Of a stretch of 64,000 bases of DNA, positions 12,513-23,095 are shown in pieces (within the stretch, counting starts at the first letter, position 1; every line of letters starts with the position of its first letter). The stretch is from the NCBI GenBank assembly GCA_018340805.1, contig JACMZG010001911.1, positions 54,297,132 through 54,361,131 of the forward strand. Direction: 5' to 3'. Origin of the DNA: Microvelia longipes. Lineage: Eukaryota > Arthropoda > Insecta > Hemiptera > Veliidae. The translations under genes and the position numbers were made by a program. The notes below the pieces were generated by a model. That model had not been told where the DNA came from. It saw nothing but the letters and a program-made list of their open reading frames with translations, and ran no database searches.

Positions 12513-13559
12513 TGGAAGGGCAAAACAAAAAGGCAGGAAAACATAATGGGAGAAGGGGGAGAGTAGACTTTTTAAGTATTTGAATTGAATGAAGGCGCTA
12601 AACAAAAGGGCAGAAGAACATTGTGGGAGGAGTGGGGTATTAGTTATTTTCCTGTCTCGTGGCTACGCTCCAGTCGCATTAGCCTCCCCTGCCCAAAACT
12701 CGTCCAAGGTGCTTCAACATTACGTTGACAATCTCCCCATGTGTTTTATTATCTCTAAACTCACTTAATGTTATAAGAGTTGCCAATAAAATTAAGTAAA
12801 CAAATGTAAATCCTTAGAGGCTTATAAGCAGTTATTCCAATTGTAGCTATTTTTTATTTTTGAGCCAGCTATCAGCTGATCATGCATGTCTCATCTTTTT
12901 AACAGAGGTTAGTTAGTATAGAAGTTTCCCCACTTTGTTTATATATTACGGTAGGTTACACCTTAAATACGATCGTCGCAAGGTACATACAGCGTATCAG
13001 GGGACAAGACTAGATTCCATAACCCATGCTTGATCTAGCATATCCGACTGGGTTCCCTCTGCATGTTTCTTACAGCGCCTTTAGCCCCACATAACTAGAG
13101 TACTTGATACAATTCGGGACTTAACAACACGCATGAGAACGTAGTATACGCTAGGATGTAGACTAATCTCTCAGGTTCCCTTTGATCTAGTTAACAAATT
13201 CATTCTTTCGAAGAGAACACTTATAATAGGTTGTAAAGGACATTACCTATCAGGAGGAGCAGTAGTAGCAGCGTAAGGAACTTCGCATGTATCTATGGAC
13301 TGACTGACAAAATGGTGAGCTCCCACCACCCTTACCATGTTAATTTACCAATACTCACAAGTTAACCACGCCAAATTAAACCATTAACTTAACATAACTT
13401 AGCTAAAAATTAATTAATTTAACTTTTAAACATCGATATCGGAAATTTTATTTACGTTTAGGGCTTGGATATTCTTCTTATTTCTCTTATAAGCCAAAAG
13501 TTAATATGTACGATAATTTTTTTCTTCCTTTACTAGTATGACTTTTTATTTTTCCTCAT
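12513..13559. other. Unassigned DNA, partly less AT-rich
   Basis: From about 12650 to 13340 the base composition is noticeably less AT-rich than the surroundings, but no long frame or RNA gene was recognised. It could be host noncoding sequence. Confidence 0.35.
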
Positions 13560-13567
13560 ATCGTAGG

Positions 13568-13605
13568 TAGAGTGCCCGTATAATCATGATTATACAGGCA
13601 CTCTA
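13568..13605. mobile_element. 38-bp palindromic mini-insert with 8-bp target duplication
   Basis: The insert starts TAGAGTGCC and ends GGCACTCTA and is a palindrome with one mismatch pair over its full 38 bp. It is flanked on both sides by the perfect 8-bp direct repeat ATCGTAGG (13560-13567 and 13606-13613). An 8-bp duplication fits hAT- or P-type transposition. It shares its ends with the insert at 15206-15269. Confidence 0.7.
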
Positions 13606-13714
13606 ATCGTAGGTATATAGGAAAAGTATTGTGTTTGCAAAAAACCGAAATCGGGATGTCACCGGAATTATCTTTTTCAGGTGTTTATAAGACCTCCTGA
13701 ATGGTTTGCCTGTG

Positions 13715-13930
13715 ACAAGATTCTAGGGATTCTATGGGAAGGCTTTTTTAAAATGTGATATTTAGGTATTTAACCCAGGTTAAGTTTATTATTTTTTGCA
13801 TTTTCAAAGAAATCATGCGGGTTTAATCTATTTACGGGTTGATTTTGAGAAAATGTATTCATATCATTTTTCACAAATTCTACGGTTTTTATTAAATATT
13901 TATTTTTATAGTATAAAATATAAGTTATTT
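13715..13930 (+). repeat. Left terminal inverted repeat of the MULE
   Basis: The sequence is the reverse complement of 17485-17703 with scattered differences. The outermost 28 bases differ at very few positions and the match weakens inward. Confidence 0.8.
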
Positions 13931-14599
13931 TATTTTAAATTTGAATACATATTTTTAAACTTTTTCGCTTTCAACAACGGTAAAGTCTGGTGCGCTAGCG
14001 ATCTTGAGACTATGACATGTTTCCTAAGCTAATGATGAAAGTTTTTTGCTTTGTAATCGTTTATCTCTTGCCTCTCGCTATTTCCTTTATTTGATTTCTA
14101 TTTTTAAAATAATCCATAAATAAAATGGACCACAATTATCATTCTTTCAAAAGTGATAAAAACATTTACATGTGTACAATGAGGGTCCCGTTTTAAAGAA
14201 AATATGATTATTGGAAACACTTTATAAAAAAGGTTTATAAAAAAACAATTTTAAATCCGTTGAATGTGACAATGCTTACAGCTTACAGCACAAAGATAGA
14301 GTACACGCAGCATTTAGAAAATGACCATTCGAAACATTTTGAAAAAGAAGTAAGAACATTTGAAAGTTATGAAGTTTTTTTAAATTAAAAACAAAAGAAG
14401 AAAAGGAAAGTACTACAAAATTTATTACTACATTTTTATTTGTCATAGAGATGGAATTGAATGGATAAGAAATGAACAAATCTAAGTCAACCGGTAAGAG
14501 ACAACTTTTGGGCACCAATAAGATGGATGGTCACTATCCAGCTAAAATGTCTTTGACCATCTTTCTACAGGTTCGTGTGATTTGAGTATACTCGTATAT

Positions 14600-15370
14600 C
14601 CTCCACTCACGTTGGGCATGAGTGTGAACTAGGAAGACTAACTTTAAGTAAGTCGGAGCGAGAAAAACTCGCCAAACAAATAGCCCAAAAAATTCCTTTG
14701 GATGTTATTTTAGATCAAGTAAGGGTATCACTGGTTGATAAAAACGTTTATCAGATCCATTTACTTAAAAAATCATTGTAAAAAATTGTATTAATGTATA
14801 ACTTAAATAAAAATGAAGTTTTGCCTAAGAGTGTTCATGCCTGGGTTCAGCAGATGCAGAATTTTAATAATAATGCTGTGCGATTTTATAAACCGAAAGG
14901 TCCTGTCATGTTCTGGAAGACCACATATTTTTAGAACAAGATGATTTTGTCTTAATCATATTTAACGATGCTCAACTAGATATTCTAAAGAAATATGGCA
15001 GTGATTGTCGTGTGCCTAGATGGAACACATGGTTTTAACCCTTGCAATTTGAACTTTATACAGTGCTTGTTCTTGATGACATGAGAAGAGGATTCCCTGC
15101 TGCTTTCATGATTTTTAACAGAGGCGAAACCTATGACATTATTCTTTCAAATAATAAAGAATCATCTCGGCGAATCGCTGAGAACTAAAACCTTTATGTC
15201 CAACATAGAGTGCCTATATAACAGAGTAGAGTGCCTATATAACATGTTGTATGTTATGTAGGCACTCTAGTCTAACATGGCCGAGCAATTCTTTTTAGCC
15301 TGGTCGGCAGTAATGCATTCTGTGATAGATTTAGACTATTTTGCCCTTGGCATATTGATAGAGCCTAGAG
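14600..15370 (+). pseudogene. MULE transposase relic
   Basis: Broken plus-strand frames begin with HECELGRLTLSKSEREKLA near 14611, continue through a helical segment (KIPLDVILDQVRVSLVDKN) and reach CLDGTHGF near 15015-15038. In MULE transposases the Asp of the DGTHG motif is the first catalytic residue. The region with the second Asp follows (FELYTVLVLDDMRRGFP in another frame, about 15045-15100). A later segment near 15280 has AEQFFLAWSAVM, matching the family's segment after the SNR motif. The protein would cut and join the element's ends, but stops, frameshifts and the insertion at 15206 destroy it. Confidence 0.7.
15206..15269. mobile_element. 64-bp palindromic mini-insert inside the MULE transposase
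   Basis: The insert has TAGAGTGCC/GGCACTCTA ends like the 38-bp insert at 13568. A 21-bp left-end segment is present twice in tandem, followed by a 43-bp palindrome. Flanks are GTCCAACA (15198-15205) and GTCTAACA (15270-15277), an 8-bp duplication with one later substitution. Removing the insert and one flank restores the conserved transposase reading around FMSN, which shows that it inserted into the MULE. Confidence 0.75.
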
Positions 15371-15796
15371 ATAGAATTTGAGTAATAAAAATAAAAACGC
15401 AAAATAAGAAAATAAGTGTTTATAAATCTTTAAAAGTTTTAGCAACGCAATCAAATAAGCAAAATTTTAAACAAATGAGCCAAAAGTTTCTTGTACAACG
15501 ATGCGGACTGCAATTTGGATTAATCAAAAATAAAAACATTCATTAAAATTTAGAAATAAGTATTTTAAATTCAAAATAAAAATAAGAATTAATTTATATT
15601 TCTAATATGATATATTATAAATAATTTAATATAATTTTTAATTTATAATATGACCATAATTTTGTTTTCTATTACTTTTAGCGAATTTCCTTTGGAAATT
15701 CGCCTAATGGGATAGGCGTCATGGCGGAATTTGAACCGGACCACACACAAATCCGTTCAGAGGTCCCTAATGACGAAAAATAAGTTTCGCGAGACT
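15371..15796. other. MULE interior, AT-rich noncoding
   Basis: No gene was recognised. The segment near 15680-15705 contains a short inverted repeat built from GCGAATTTCC, a motif shared with the SINE-like repeats at 16.6-17.3 kb. Confidence 0.4.
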
Positions 15797-15828
<32 letters not shown>

Positions 15829-15830
15829 AT

Positions 15831-15877
<47 letters not shown>

Positions 15878-15900
15878 TATATATAATATATAACATATGT
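15797..15900. repeat. (TA)n microsatellite
   Basis: Nearly uninterrupted TA dinucleotides run through this stretch, with a few ATA/AAT interruptions. Any ORF reading Tyr-Ile repeats here is an artefact. Confidence 0.9.
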
Positions 15901-16119
15901 ATTTCTAGACACTTTCTTGTAAACACTCTATCTTTCGAACGGATTAATATTTTTTAACCGAACTTGGTACAAAAATCAACCTTTGGGAGGACACGAACTC
16001 TATTGAAAACCAGGTTTTGTGACGTCATTAACCCGGTTTGCTGAGTCAGCGAATTTTTCAAAAAAATCGGCAAAATTCAGGGTTAATATTTTTTGCCGCG
16101 AAAAAAGGTCAATATTTAT

Positions 16120-16480
16120 GTTTTTTTGAGACGCTGAATCGAATGAAACCGGTCCGAAGTCGATACGACCACTCTAAGTGACCTAAAAATCGAAAAAACC
16201 ATTGTAAATAACCCAAAACCAAAATTTAGGTCGATAAAAAATAAATTTCGAGTAGGGTGTCGTTTTCTATGTATTTTTGGGGCGCTGAATCGAATGAAAC
16301 CGCCAAAGTCGATACCACTCTAAGTGACCAAAAAGTAAAAAAACCACAAAATTATAGAAAACCAAAATTACGGTCGTTGAAAATTAAATTTCGAGTAGGG
16401 TGTCGTTTTTCAATGTTTTTTGGGCCTCTGAGTTGAATGCCAGTGGTCCGGAGTCAATACGACCACTCAAACTCAAGGTA
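16120..16480 (+). repeat. Three diverged tandem copies of a ~130-bp unit
   Basis: The block CGCTGAATCGAATGAAACCG followed by GTCGATAC and ACTCTAAGTGACC recurs at about 16132, 16283 and, more diverged, 16427. Each copy is followed by a stretch containing AAATTTCGAGTAGGGTGTCG. This is a local tandem array of noncoding sequence inside the MULE. Confidence 0.65.
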
Positions 16481-16552
16481 CCTGGGTTCACATCCTGGAA
16501 GGGTCGATAATTTTTTATCGTTTTTTTACTTAATATAAGTTTACAACTAGAA

Positions 16553-16700
16553 AATAATTCTGGCACGGTGGTCCGCATGTCGGGCGAATTTCCTTTGGAT
16601 GCGAAAACTCAAACCCAGAGTACCTGGGTTCAAATCCTAGTAGGGACAATAGTTTTTTATCGTTTTTTTACCTAATATAAGTTTACAACTAGAAAATAAT
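16553..16700 (+). repeat. tRNA-like SINE repeat with A-box and B-box motifs
   Basis: TGGCACGGTGG at 16561-16571 differs by one base from the pol III A-box consensus TRGCNNANNGG, and GGTTCAAATCC at 16627-16637 matches the B-box consensus GGTTCRANNCC. Their spacing of about 56 bp fits an internal tRNA-type promoter. A second copy of the A-box part starts at 16702 (TGGCGCGGTGG), and a B-box-like GGTTCACATCC lies at 16485-16495. Related sequence occurs at 61770-61840. A tRNA-derived SINE, partly tandem, is the best reading, but its ends are unclear. Confidence 0.5.
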
Positions 16701-17357
16701 TCTGGCGCGGTGGTCCGCATGTCGGGCGAATTTCCTTTGGATGCGTGCTTCCGTGCTTTTTACATTATATAAGTTTACAACTACTAAATAAATAATTCCG
16801 GCGCGGTGGTCCGCTGTCGGGCGAATTTCATTTAGAATGCATGTTTCCGTGCTAAACAACCTATTTGCTTAAGGTTCTGGTTCATGCTTTAGAACCTAAG
16901 CATTTACTCAATTGTCAAGCACTGCTCGTAACTCATTTTGTCTGTATTTTCCAAAGGAAATGCGCTTAAACCTTTAAAGATAACTGACTAAGCTTAAAGA
17001 TAAGTAACTAAGCTTTAAACTAGTGCAAATAATAGTGCGTACTTCTAATTTTAGAGGCATATTTTTGTACAACCAACTGGATAATTATGCGCATTTCCTT
17101 TGGAAAATACAGACAAAATGAGTTACGAGCAGTGCTTGACAATTGAGTAACTGCTTAGGTTCTAAAGCATGAACCAGAACCTTAAGCAAGAAATGGGTTG
17201 TTTAGCACGGAAACACGCATTCTAAATGAAATTCGCCCGACAGCGGACCACCGCGCCGGAATTATTTATTTAGTAGTTGTAAACTTATATAATGTAAAAA
17301 GCACGGAAGCACGCATCCAAAGGAAATTCGCCTGACATGCGGACCACCGCGCCAGAA
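16700..17357. repeat. Large fold-back: 270-bp inverted arms around a 123-bp loop
   Basis: The left arm 16700-16965 and right arm 17089-17357 are reverse complements with only a few differences, including two successive GGCGCGGTGGTCCGC blocks in each arm. The arms are much less AT-rich than the loop. High identity means the arms are young or are kept alike by gene conversion. The structure consists of SINE-like sequence duplicated in inverted orientation. Confidence 0.8.
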
Positions 17358-17484
17358 TTTTTTATTGCAAGATGGGCGGAAGAACTGAATTTTTTAGAGT
17401 CCATCCTAGTTTATACTATAAATTGATGTCAAATTGTTTTATTTATTTGTAATTCAGTATAAATAAACATATTATTTATTTATA

Positions 17485-17703
17485 TTTGACACTATAAAGT
17501 AAATATTATTAACTTTTTAATAAGAATCGTAGAACTAGAAAAAATTAAAATGAAATGAAAACATTTCCTTAAAAAACAACCCGCAAATAGATTAAACCCG
17601 CGTGGTTTATTTGAAAATGCCAAAAGAGTTACACTAAACCTGGGTGAAATCTCTAAATATCACATTTTAAAATATCCTTCCCATAGAATCCCTAGAATCT
17701 TGT
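17485..17703 (-). repeat. Right terminal inverted repeat of the MULE
   Basis: This is the partner of 13715-13930. It ends GAATCTTGT, followed immediately by the 9-bp duplication TTGCCTGTG. Confidence 0.8.
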
Positions 17704-17899
17704 TTGCCTGTGCTATCCAAGGATTTTGAATAAAGATCCTTGGTGCTATCATCGTAGCTACGAGTGTATTTATGCTAGAAAGTTGAAACAGTACAAAAAT
17801 TAGTCTATCGCTGTAGTTGTGCTACTTGGAAAATAATTTAACTCAGCGAAAACTTCGAATAATCATAAAACGTGGGAAAATGATGCGATCGGATTGAGA

Positions 17900-18240
17900 T
17901 AATAATTTTTTAATATTAATTAATAATTCTTTATTGTTCTCAAAAAGTACATATTATAAAACAAAACAATTCAACAATAATTAACAACACAAATTTACAA
18001 TATAAATATTAAATATGAATTTTAACATGAATGTATTTATGAGCGTCCCCTAAAAAGCCAAGCTTGTGCTAGGGGACGGTCGCATTTTTGAGTATTCTTA
18101 ATTTAAATACTATTTATCTGTAGTTATTATTTATTTTGTTTAATATCTCTGTTTTTCTTATCTATCTGTCAACACCGATAAAAAGTTAATAAGGTGATAA
18201 AAATAATAATAATAGGGTTTGACAATCTAGATTATTTTTG
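17900..18240 (-). mobile_element. LINE 3' UTR with conserved-looking hairpin
   Basis: On minus, a hairpin built from GTCCCCTA...TAGGGGAC (18045-18080 region) is followed by AT-rich sequence with an AATAAAGAATTATT end near 17925. Such a hairpin plus AATAAA tail is familiar from 3' UTRs of CR1-like LINEs. It may be the true 3' end of the LINE coded at 18943-23095, with the microsatellite having expanded inside the UTR, or a separate truncated copy. Confidence 0.45.
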
Positions 18241-18263
18241 GATTTGCTTAACATAAAACATAT

Positions 18264-18870
<607 letters not shown>

Positions 18871-18942
18871 ATACATGCTGCTTAAATAATTATTTATAGA
18901 AATAAAGTTTTTTTAACTGCTCATATTTTCCCTAATGCTATT

Positions 18943-21942
18943 TTAAAACTTTTTTATCTGTTTGTTAATAATTAGGTTTTTTATTTCTTTTTTAAAATCA
19001 TCTTTATCTCTAATGTCTTTTGCTGCTAACGGCAAAGAGTTAAACAGTTTAACACCTATATATGAAGCGTGTCTCTGTCCAAATAAAGTTTTTGTTTTTT
19101 CATTTTTTACAAGTTGCATAGATTTGCTACGAGTTTCATATTTATGGTCATAGAGTTGTTTAGGCTCGTCAAAATATTTGAACAGTACTTGTTTTTGGAA
19201 AAGTTGTTTTAATTTTAAAACAGGGAAGTCAGTGAATACTTTTTTTGATGGATAGTCGATAGGTTTTTTTAAGATTGTTTTGATAATACCTTTCTGAATA
19301 ATTTTAATTGGTTTTAAATTGGTGGGACAGGCACAGCCCCAAACCAAGATACCATATTGTAGGTGAGATTGTACTAAAGCGCAATACACTGTTTTTAGTG
19401 TTTTTTCGTCACAAAAATTTCTAAGAATTTTGAAAAAGTAGAAAAAGCGTCTGAGTCTGTTAGCAAGGTATTTAATATGTTCTTTCCATGAAAGTCTGTA
19501 GTCTAATATAATGCCTAAATATTTAATTGAATCCACTCTATCTATCTTAGCATTACAGTTGCAATGATTTATATTAGAGTCAGTCAGTCTGTCAGGAATA
19601 ATACTGGTGCAATTACAGTCGTGTAAATATAAAGATCTATTAGTTTTTGGAATACCAGATTTATTAATGGAAAAAGTCATGTACTTGGTTTTTTCGTTGT
19701 TTAGATAAAGTAAGTTAGTGTGTAACCACTTGTTCACAGTCTTTAAACCTTCCGTAGCTTTGCTATAAACTTGATCCCAATCATCACCCTCAAAGTACAA
19801 TATGGTATCATCACAGAACCCTAATATAATACCTAACTCACCAAGAACATTGTACAGGTCATTGATGTAAGTTTGGAATAGCCATGGTGATATCACCGTT
19901 CCTTGAGGTAGTTGATAGTCATTAATCACAGTGGCATCGCTTAAGGCGTTGTTTATTTTAACTCTCTGTACTCTGTTCTGAAGGTAAGACGCTATTAGTT
20001 CTCTAGCAACCCCTCTAATACCATATAACTCTAGTTTCTGTAATAGTTTCTCGTGATGAACCGTGTCGAAAGCCTTTTTCAAGTCTAAGAATATGACTAA
20101 ACATTTTTTGTTCTTGTCCAGACTGTCCATAATAAGTTTTGTTATTTTATACAGTGCGTCCTGGGTACTCATTTGTTCCCTGAAACCAAACTGACTATCA
20201 CTAATAATGTTGTTATCGGAGCAGAAATCATTAAGTCGTTTCTTAATGATTTTTTCATATAGTTTAGCTAAATTGGAAATCAATGATATTGGTCTGTAAT
20301 TAGATAAGGATTGGTGGTCTTGTGCTTTGTATATAGGTGTTACAACAGAAATTTTGAATTTATCCGGAAATATGCCTTGCGTGAGTGAGAGATTAAAAAT
20401 GTGAACTAATGCATCCATTATAATAGGAATTATTGTTTTTATAAGTTTATTATTTATTTGATCAAAGCCAGGTGAAGTATTATTACTTAAACTGTTAACA
20501 TATGTATTTATTTCGGTCTTGTCAACAGGTGAGAGATAGATAGAATTTTGTACAGGAGTTACTAAGTGTAAAGTGGAGTTCTCACTACACTTAGATTTGT
20601 CCATGCATTCCTGTGCTAAGTTCTTACCTACTTGAGCAAAGTGTTTATTAAAGCTATTAGAGATAGCTGATTTATTAGTTAGTGTTTCCCCAGTGTGGTC
20701 TTTAATAATTGTTATATCTTGGCTGTTTTTATGGTTTCTACTTAAACTCTCATTAATGGTATCCCAAATTTTCTTTGGATCACTTTCTGCAAGTTTGATT
20801 TTGTTTTTGAAATAATCATTTTTAGCTATTTTTATGAGGTAGTTAACTTTATTTCTATAGTTTTTATAATCATTTAAAAGCATGTCATTAAAAGGCTGTT
20901 TTATTGATTTTTGGTATAGCTTGTCTCTAACTTCCATGCTCTTAAGAATACCATCCGTTATCCACGGCTTTATTTTTTTCTTTCTTTTCTTAATTGTCTT
21001 ACCTATTTGATTTTTCTCGATAATTTCACTTAAAGTATTTATGAGTAAATCAGTAGCAGTGTTAACATCATTTTGGTTACATATCGGAGTCCAGTCTACA
21101 TCTTTAAGAGCGTTAACTACGCCACCCACACAAATAGAATATTTAACAAAGTCCTCCTGGTTTTCTTTCTTATCTGGTTTATCTTTGCTAAGGTTTAAGA
21201 TGACAGGATAGTGATCAGTGACTTTAGTTAGCGATATGAATGAATTGACAGTAAAATTATTTTTAAGTTTAAGCCAGATGTGATCTAGGCAAGTCTTACT
21301 CTGATTTAACACTCTTGTATAGCCTGAAATACAACATATGTAACCAAGCGATGATAACATATTCATATAGTTATGACTAGAATGTGAGTCAGCATTTTTA
21401 CCTATATTTATATTTAAATCACCCAGCAAAATAGTATTATTATTTTTAAGTCGTATTTGTTTGCTTAAGTAATCATTTAACGCGGCAGTAAAACTATTAA
21501 TATCAAATTGTCCTGGCCTGTATATAGCAATGACATCAAATATGTAATTCTTAATTTTTATTTTAACAATTAAGTTGTTACAAAAATCTATTTGAGATTT
21601 CTCCACTTTCAAAACATGTATATTATTTTTAACATAAACAATTATACCATCGCATTTATTATATCTATTAGGTGAAACAACAGCCTTATAACCAGGTATA
21701 TTATAAGGTTCTATGAATTCTTTTACCCATGTTTCGGTAAGAATGATAACATCTATATCAAGATTAGCATGTTGGAGTAATACGATGAACTCATTTAGAT
21801 TTTTGTGACAACTACGAATATTCATATTCAAAAATTTTAAATTGAGACTATTTATATTTAAATGGTTTTTTATTTGGTTTATTAGCAATTCTTTAGAAAT
21901 CATTTCATTGGATATATCTGTATTTGTAATGTTATTTTGCAT
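18943..21942 (-). CDS. LINE ORF2: APE endonuclease + reverse transcriptase (CR1-like)
   Basis: This 999-residue ORF is intact. Residues about 35-260 form an apurinic-type endonuclease: NMNIRSCH, then LTETW, GDLNIN and TDHYPV, giving the usual N, E, D-N and D-H residues. This domain nicks target DNA. Residues about 540-800 form the reverse transcriptase: NYRPISLIS, QFGFREQMST, FLDLKKAFDTVHH, LPQGTVISPW and GFCDDTILYF. The catalytic box is FCDD rather than F/YADD; both Asp are present but Cys at this place is unusual. The C-terminus ends in a typical LINE tail. It lies 121 bp after ORF1 on the same strand, as in two-ORF LINEs. An uninterrupted frame suggests recent insertion. Confidence 0.93.
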   Translation of the reverse strand: MQNNITNTDISNEMISKELLINQIKNHLNINSLNLKFLNMNIRSCHKNLNEFIVLLQHANLDIDVIILTETWVKEFIEPYNIPGYKAVVSPNRYNKCDGIIVYVKNNIHVLKVEKSQIDFCNNLIVKIKIKNYIFDVIAIYRPGQFDINSFTAALNDYLSKQIRLKNNNTILLGDLNINIGKNADSHSSHNYMNMLSSLGYICCISGYTRVLNQSKTCLDHIWLKLKNNFTVNSFISLTKVTDHYPVILNLSKDKPDKKENQEDFVKYSICVGGVVNALKDVDWTPICNQNDVNTATDLLINTLSEIIEKNQIGKTIKKRKKKIKPWITDGILKSMEVRDKLYQKSIKQPFNDMLLNDYKNYRNKVNYLIKIAKNDYFKNKIKLAESDPKKIWDTINESLSRNHKNSQDITIIKDHTGETLTNKSAISNSFNKHFAQVGKNLAQECMDKSKCSENSTLHLVTPVQNSIYLSPVDKTEINTYVNSLSNNTSPGFDQINNKLIKTIIPIIMDALVHIFNLSLTQGIFPDKFKISVVTPIYKAQDHQSLSNYRPISLISNLAKLYEKIIKKRLNDFCSDNNIISDSQFGFREQMSTQDALYKITKLIMDSLDKNKKCLVIFLDLKKAFDTVHHEKLLQKLELYGIRGVARELIASYLQNRVQRVKINNALSDATVINDYQLPQGTVISPWLFQTYINDLYNVLGELGIILGFCDDTILYFEGDDWDQVYSKATEGLKTVNKWLHTNLLYLNNEKTKYMTFSINKSGIPKTNRSLYLHDCNCTSIIPDRLTDSNINHCNCNAKIDRVDSIKYLGIILDYRLSWKEHIKYLANRLRRFFYFFKILRNFCDEKTLKTVYCALVQSHLQYGILVWGCACPTNLKPIKIIQKGIIKTILKKPIDYPSKKVFTDFPVLKLKQLFQKQVLFKYFDEPKQLYDHKYETRSKSMQLVKNEKTKTLFGQRHASYIGVKLFNSLPLAAKDIRDKDDFKKEIKNLIINKQIKKF

Positions 21943-22063
21943 GATCGCTTTCTTACTTACTTACTAATAAAAAAATAATAAATTACTTAAAATGAATAAT
22001 AAATAAATTAATTAATAAATTACTTAACTAATAAAAGATTTAAATATAAATAACTTATAGGGA

Positions 22064-23095
22064 TTACTCAGGAACTGTATTATTGAGAACTTGTAGTTTT
22101 AATGATTCTAAAAGATTATCGGTTACAGTAGAAGCCTTTTGTCCAGCGTCTTTTCTGATGAATATCTTGCCGTTTCTGACCCACACAAACTTAAAACTGA
22201 GCTGTTTAGCAACTTGACGAGTCTCGAAAAGCTTACGCTTAGTTCTCTCCGTAAGATGCTCTAATATATTAAAGCGATCATCAGGTGTAGCAGCAGCAGA
22301 ATTAAATTTAATCAAGTCAAGTTTTATGCCAGGTCCATCTGTATCTTCTTTAGCCAACTTACGTAAGTTGGTGAGCCAGGACTCCTTGACCTGACGTCTT
22401 ACGAACTTTACCACAATAGGCCTGTACTTTTCCTTGGTGATCCTGGGTAAGGGGAGACGATGAGCGACACTGACATCAGTTTCATAATACTCGACTCCTA
22501 TGGTTTCACTAATTTTGGGTAATATGTCTTTTATGATGTCTTCTTCCTTAGCATCAGGAATGCCAGTTATTATAATGTTATCTCGTTTACTGTAGTTTTG
22601 ATTTTCTTCGTGCTTTTTCTCTAGGCTTTCCATTTTAGTTTTAATTTCCGCTATTTCCTGATTTTTCGCTTCAATAATAGCTTCAAGATCTGCAATTTTA
22701 GTCATGAATCCATCATACTTTACTGCGAGAAAATCTATGGATGTTTTCATTTCTATCATACCCGTGTTGTTTGCGTCTAGTTTAGAACTTATGTTTTCTA
22801 ACGGTGTTAAGATCTTTTCATCAAGTTCTGTTTGGAAGCTTTGCAGGCTTGGTTTAATAGTATTAGTTACCAGTTTGATAATTCGTGCTTCAAAGAAATT
22901 CCACTGAATAGTAGCTTCGAGTTTACACTGTTGGCAAACCCACTTTTTCTTTGTATCAGCTCTCATTTTCTGCAAATTACTGTCACTCAATCCATGGCAA
23001 GAGTTATGGCAACTTCTCTCACATTTAGAGCAATTTATTGAACAAGCTGGATCGTAATTTTTGTCACAAACATCACAAATTTCCATTTTTACCAA
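22064..23095 (-). CDS. LINE ORF1: PHD-type zinc finger, coiled coil, nucleic-acid-binding domain
   Basis: The ORF has 343 residues and is intact. Residues 5-60 hold a Cys/His cluster (CDVCDKNYDP, CSKCERSCHNSCHG, WVCQQC) of PHD-finger type. Residues about 110-165 are a coiled coil rich in Glu and Lys. A segment starting SKRDNIIITGIPDAKEED, then AHRLPLP and RPIVVKF, matches the RRM-like region of LINE ORF1 proteins. The C-terminus (FKFVWVRNGKIFIRKD) resembles the FP25K-like tail of many insect LINE ORF1s. ORF1 proteins bind the element RNA and help reverse transcription. ORF2 follows after 121 bp. Confidence 0.9.
   Translation of the reverse strand: MVKMEICDVCDKNYDPACSINCSKCERSCHNSCHGLSDSNLQKMRADTKKKWVCQQCKLEATIQWNFFEARIIKLVTNTIKPSLQSFQTELDEKILTPLENISSKLDANNTGMIEMKTSIDFLAVKYDGFMTKIADLEAIIEAKNQEIAEIKTKMESLEKKHEENQNYSKRDNIIITGIPDAKEEDIIKDILPKISETIGVEYYETDVSVAHRLPLPRITKEKYRPIVVKFVRRQVKESWLTNLRKLAKEDTDGPGIKLDLIKFNSAAATPDDRFNILEHLTERTKRKLFETRQVAKQLSFKFVWVRNGKIFIRKDAGQKASTVTDNLLESLKLQVLNNTVPE

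Larger units (their letters stand above)
13715..17703. mobile_element. MULE DNA transposon with long TIRs and 9-bp TSD
   Basis: Inverted repeats beginning ACAAGATTCTAGGGATTC enclose 3,989 bp. The left arm runs from 13715 to about 13930 and the right arm from about 17485 to 17703, with high identity over the outer 140 bp. Perfect 9-bp direct repeats TTGCCTGTG flank the element (13706-13714 and 17704-17712). Long TIRs with a 9-bp duplication are the hallmark of the Mutator-like superfamily, and a MULE transposase relic lies inside. The interior has since been invaded by a palindromic mini-insert, microsatellite DNA, SINE-like repeats and a fold-back. Confidence 0.85.

Noticed and set aside
15678..15926. 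82-codon minus ORF
   Set aside because: It reads through a TA microsatellite and has no motif.
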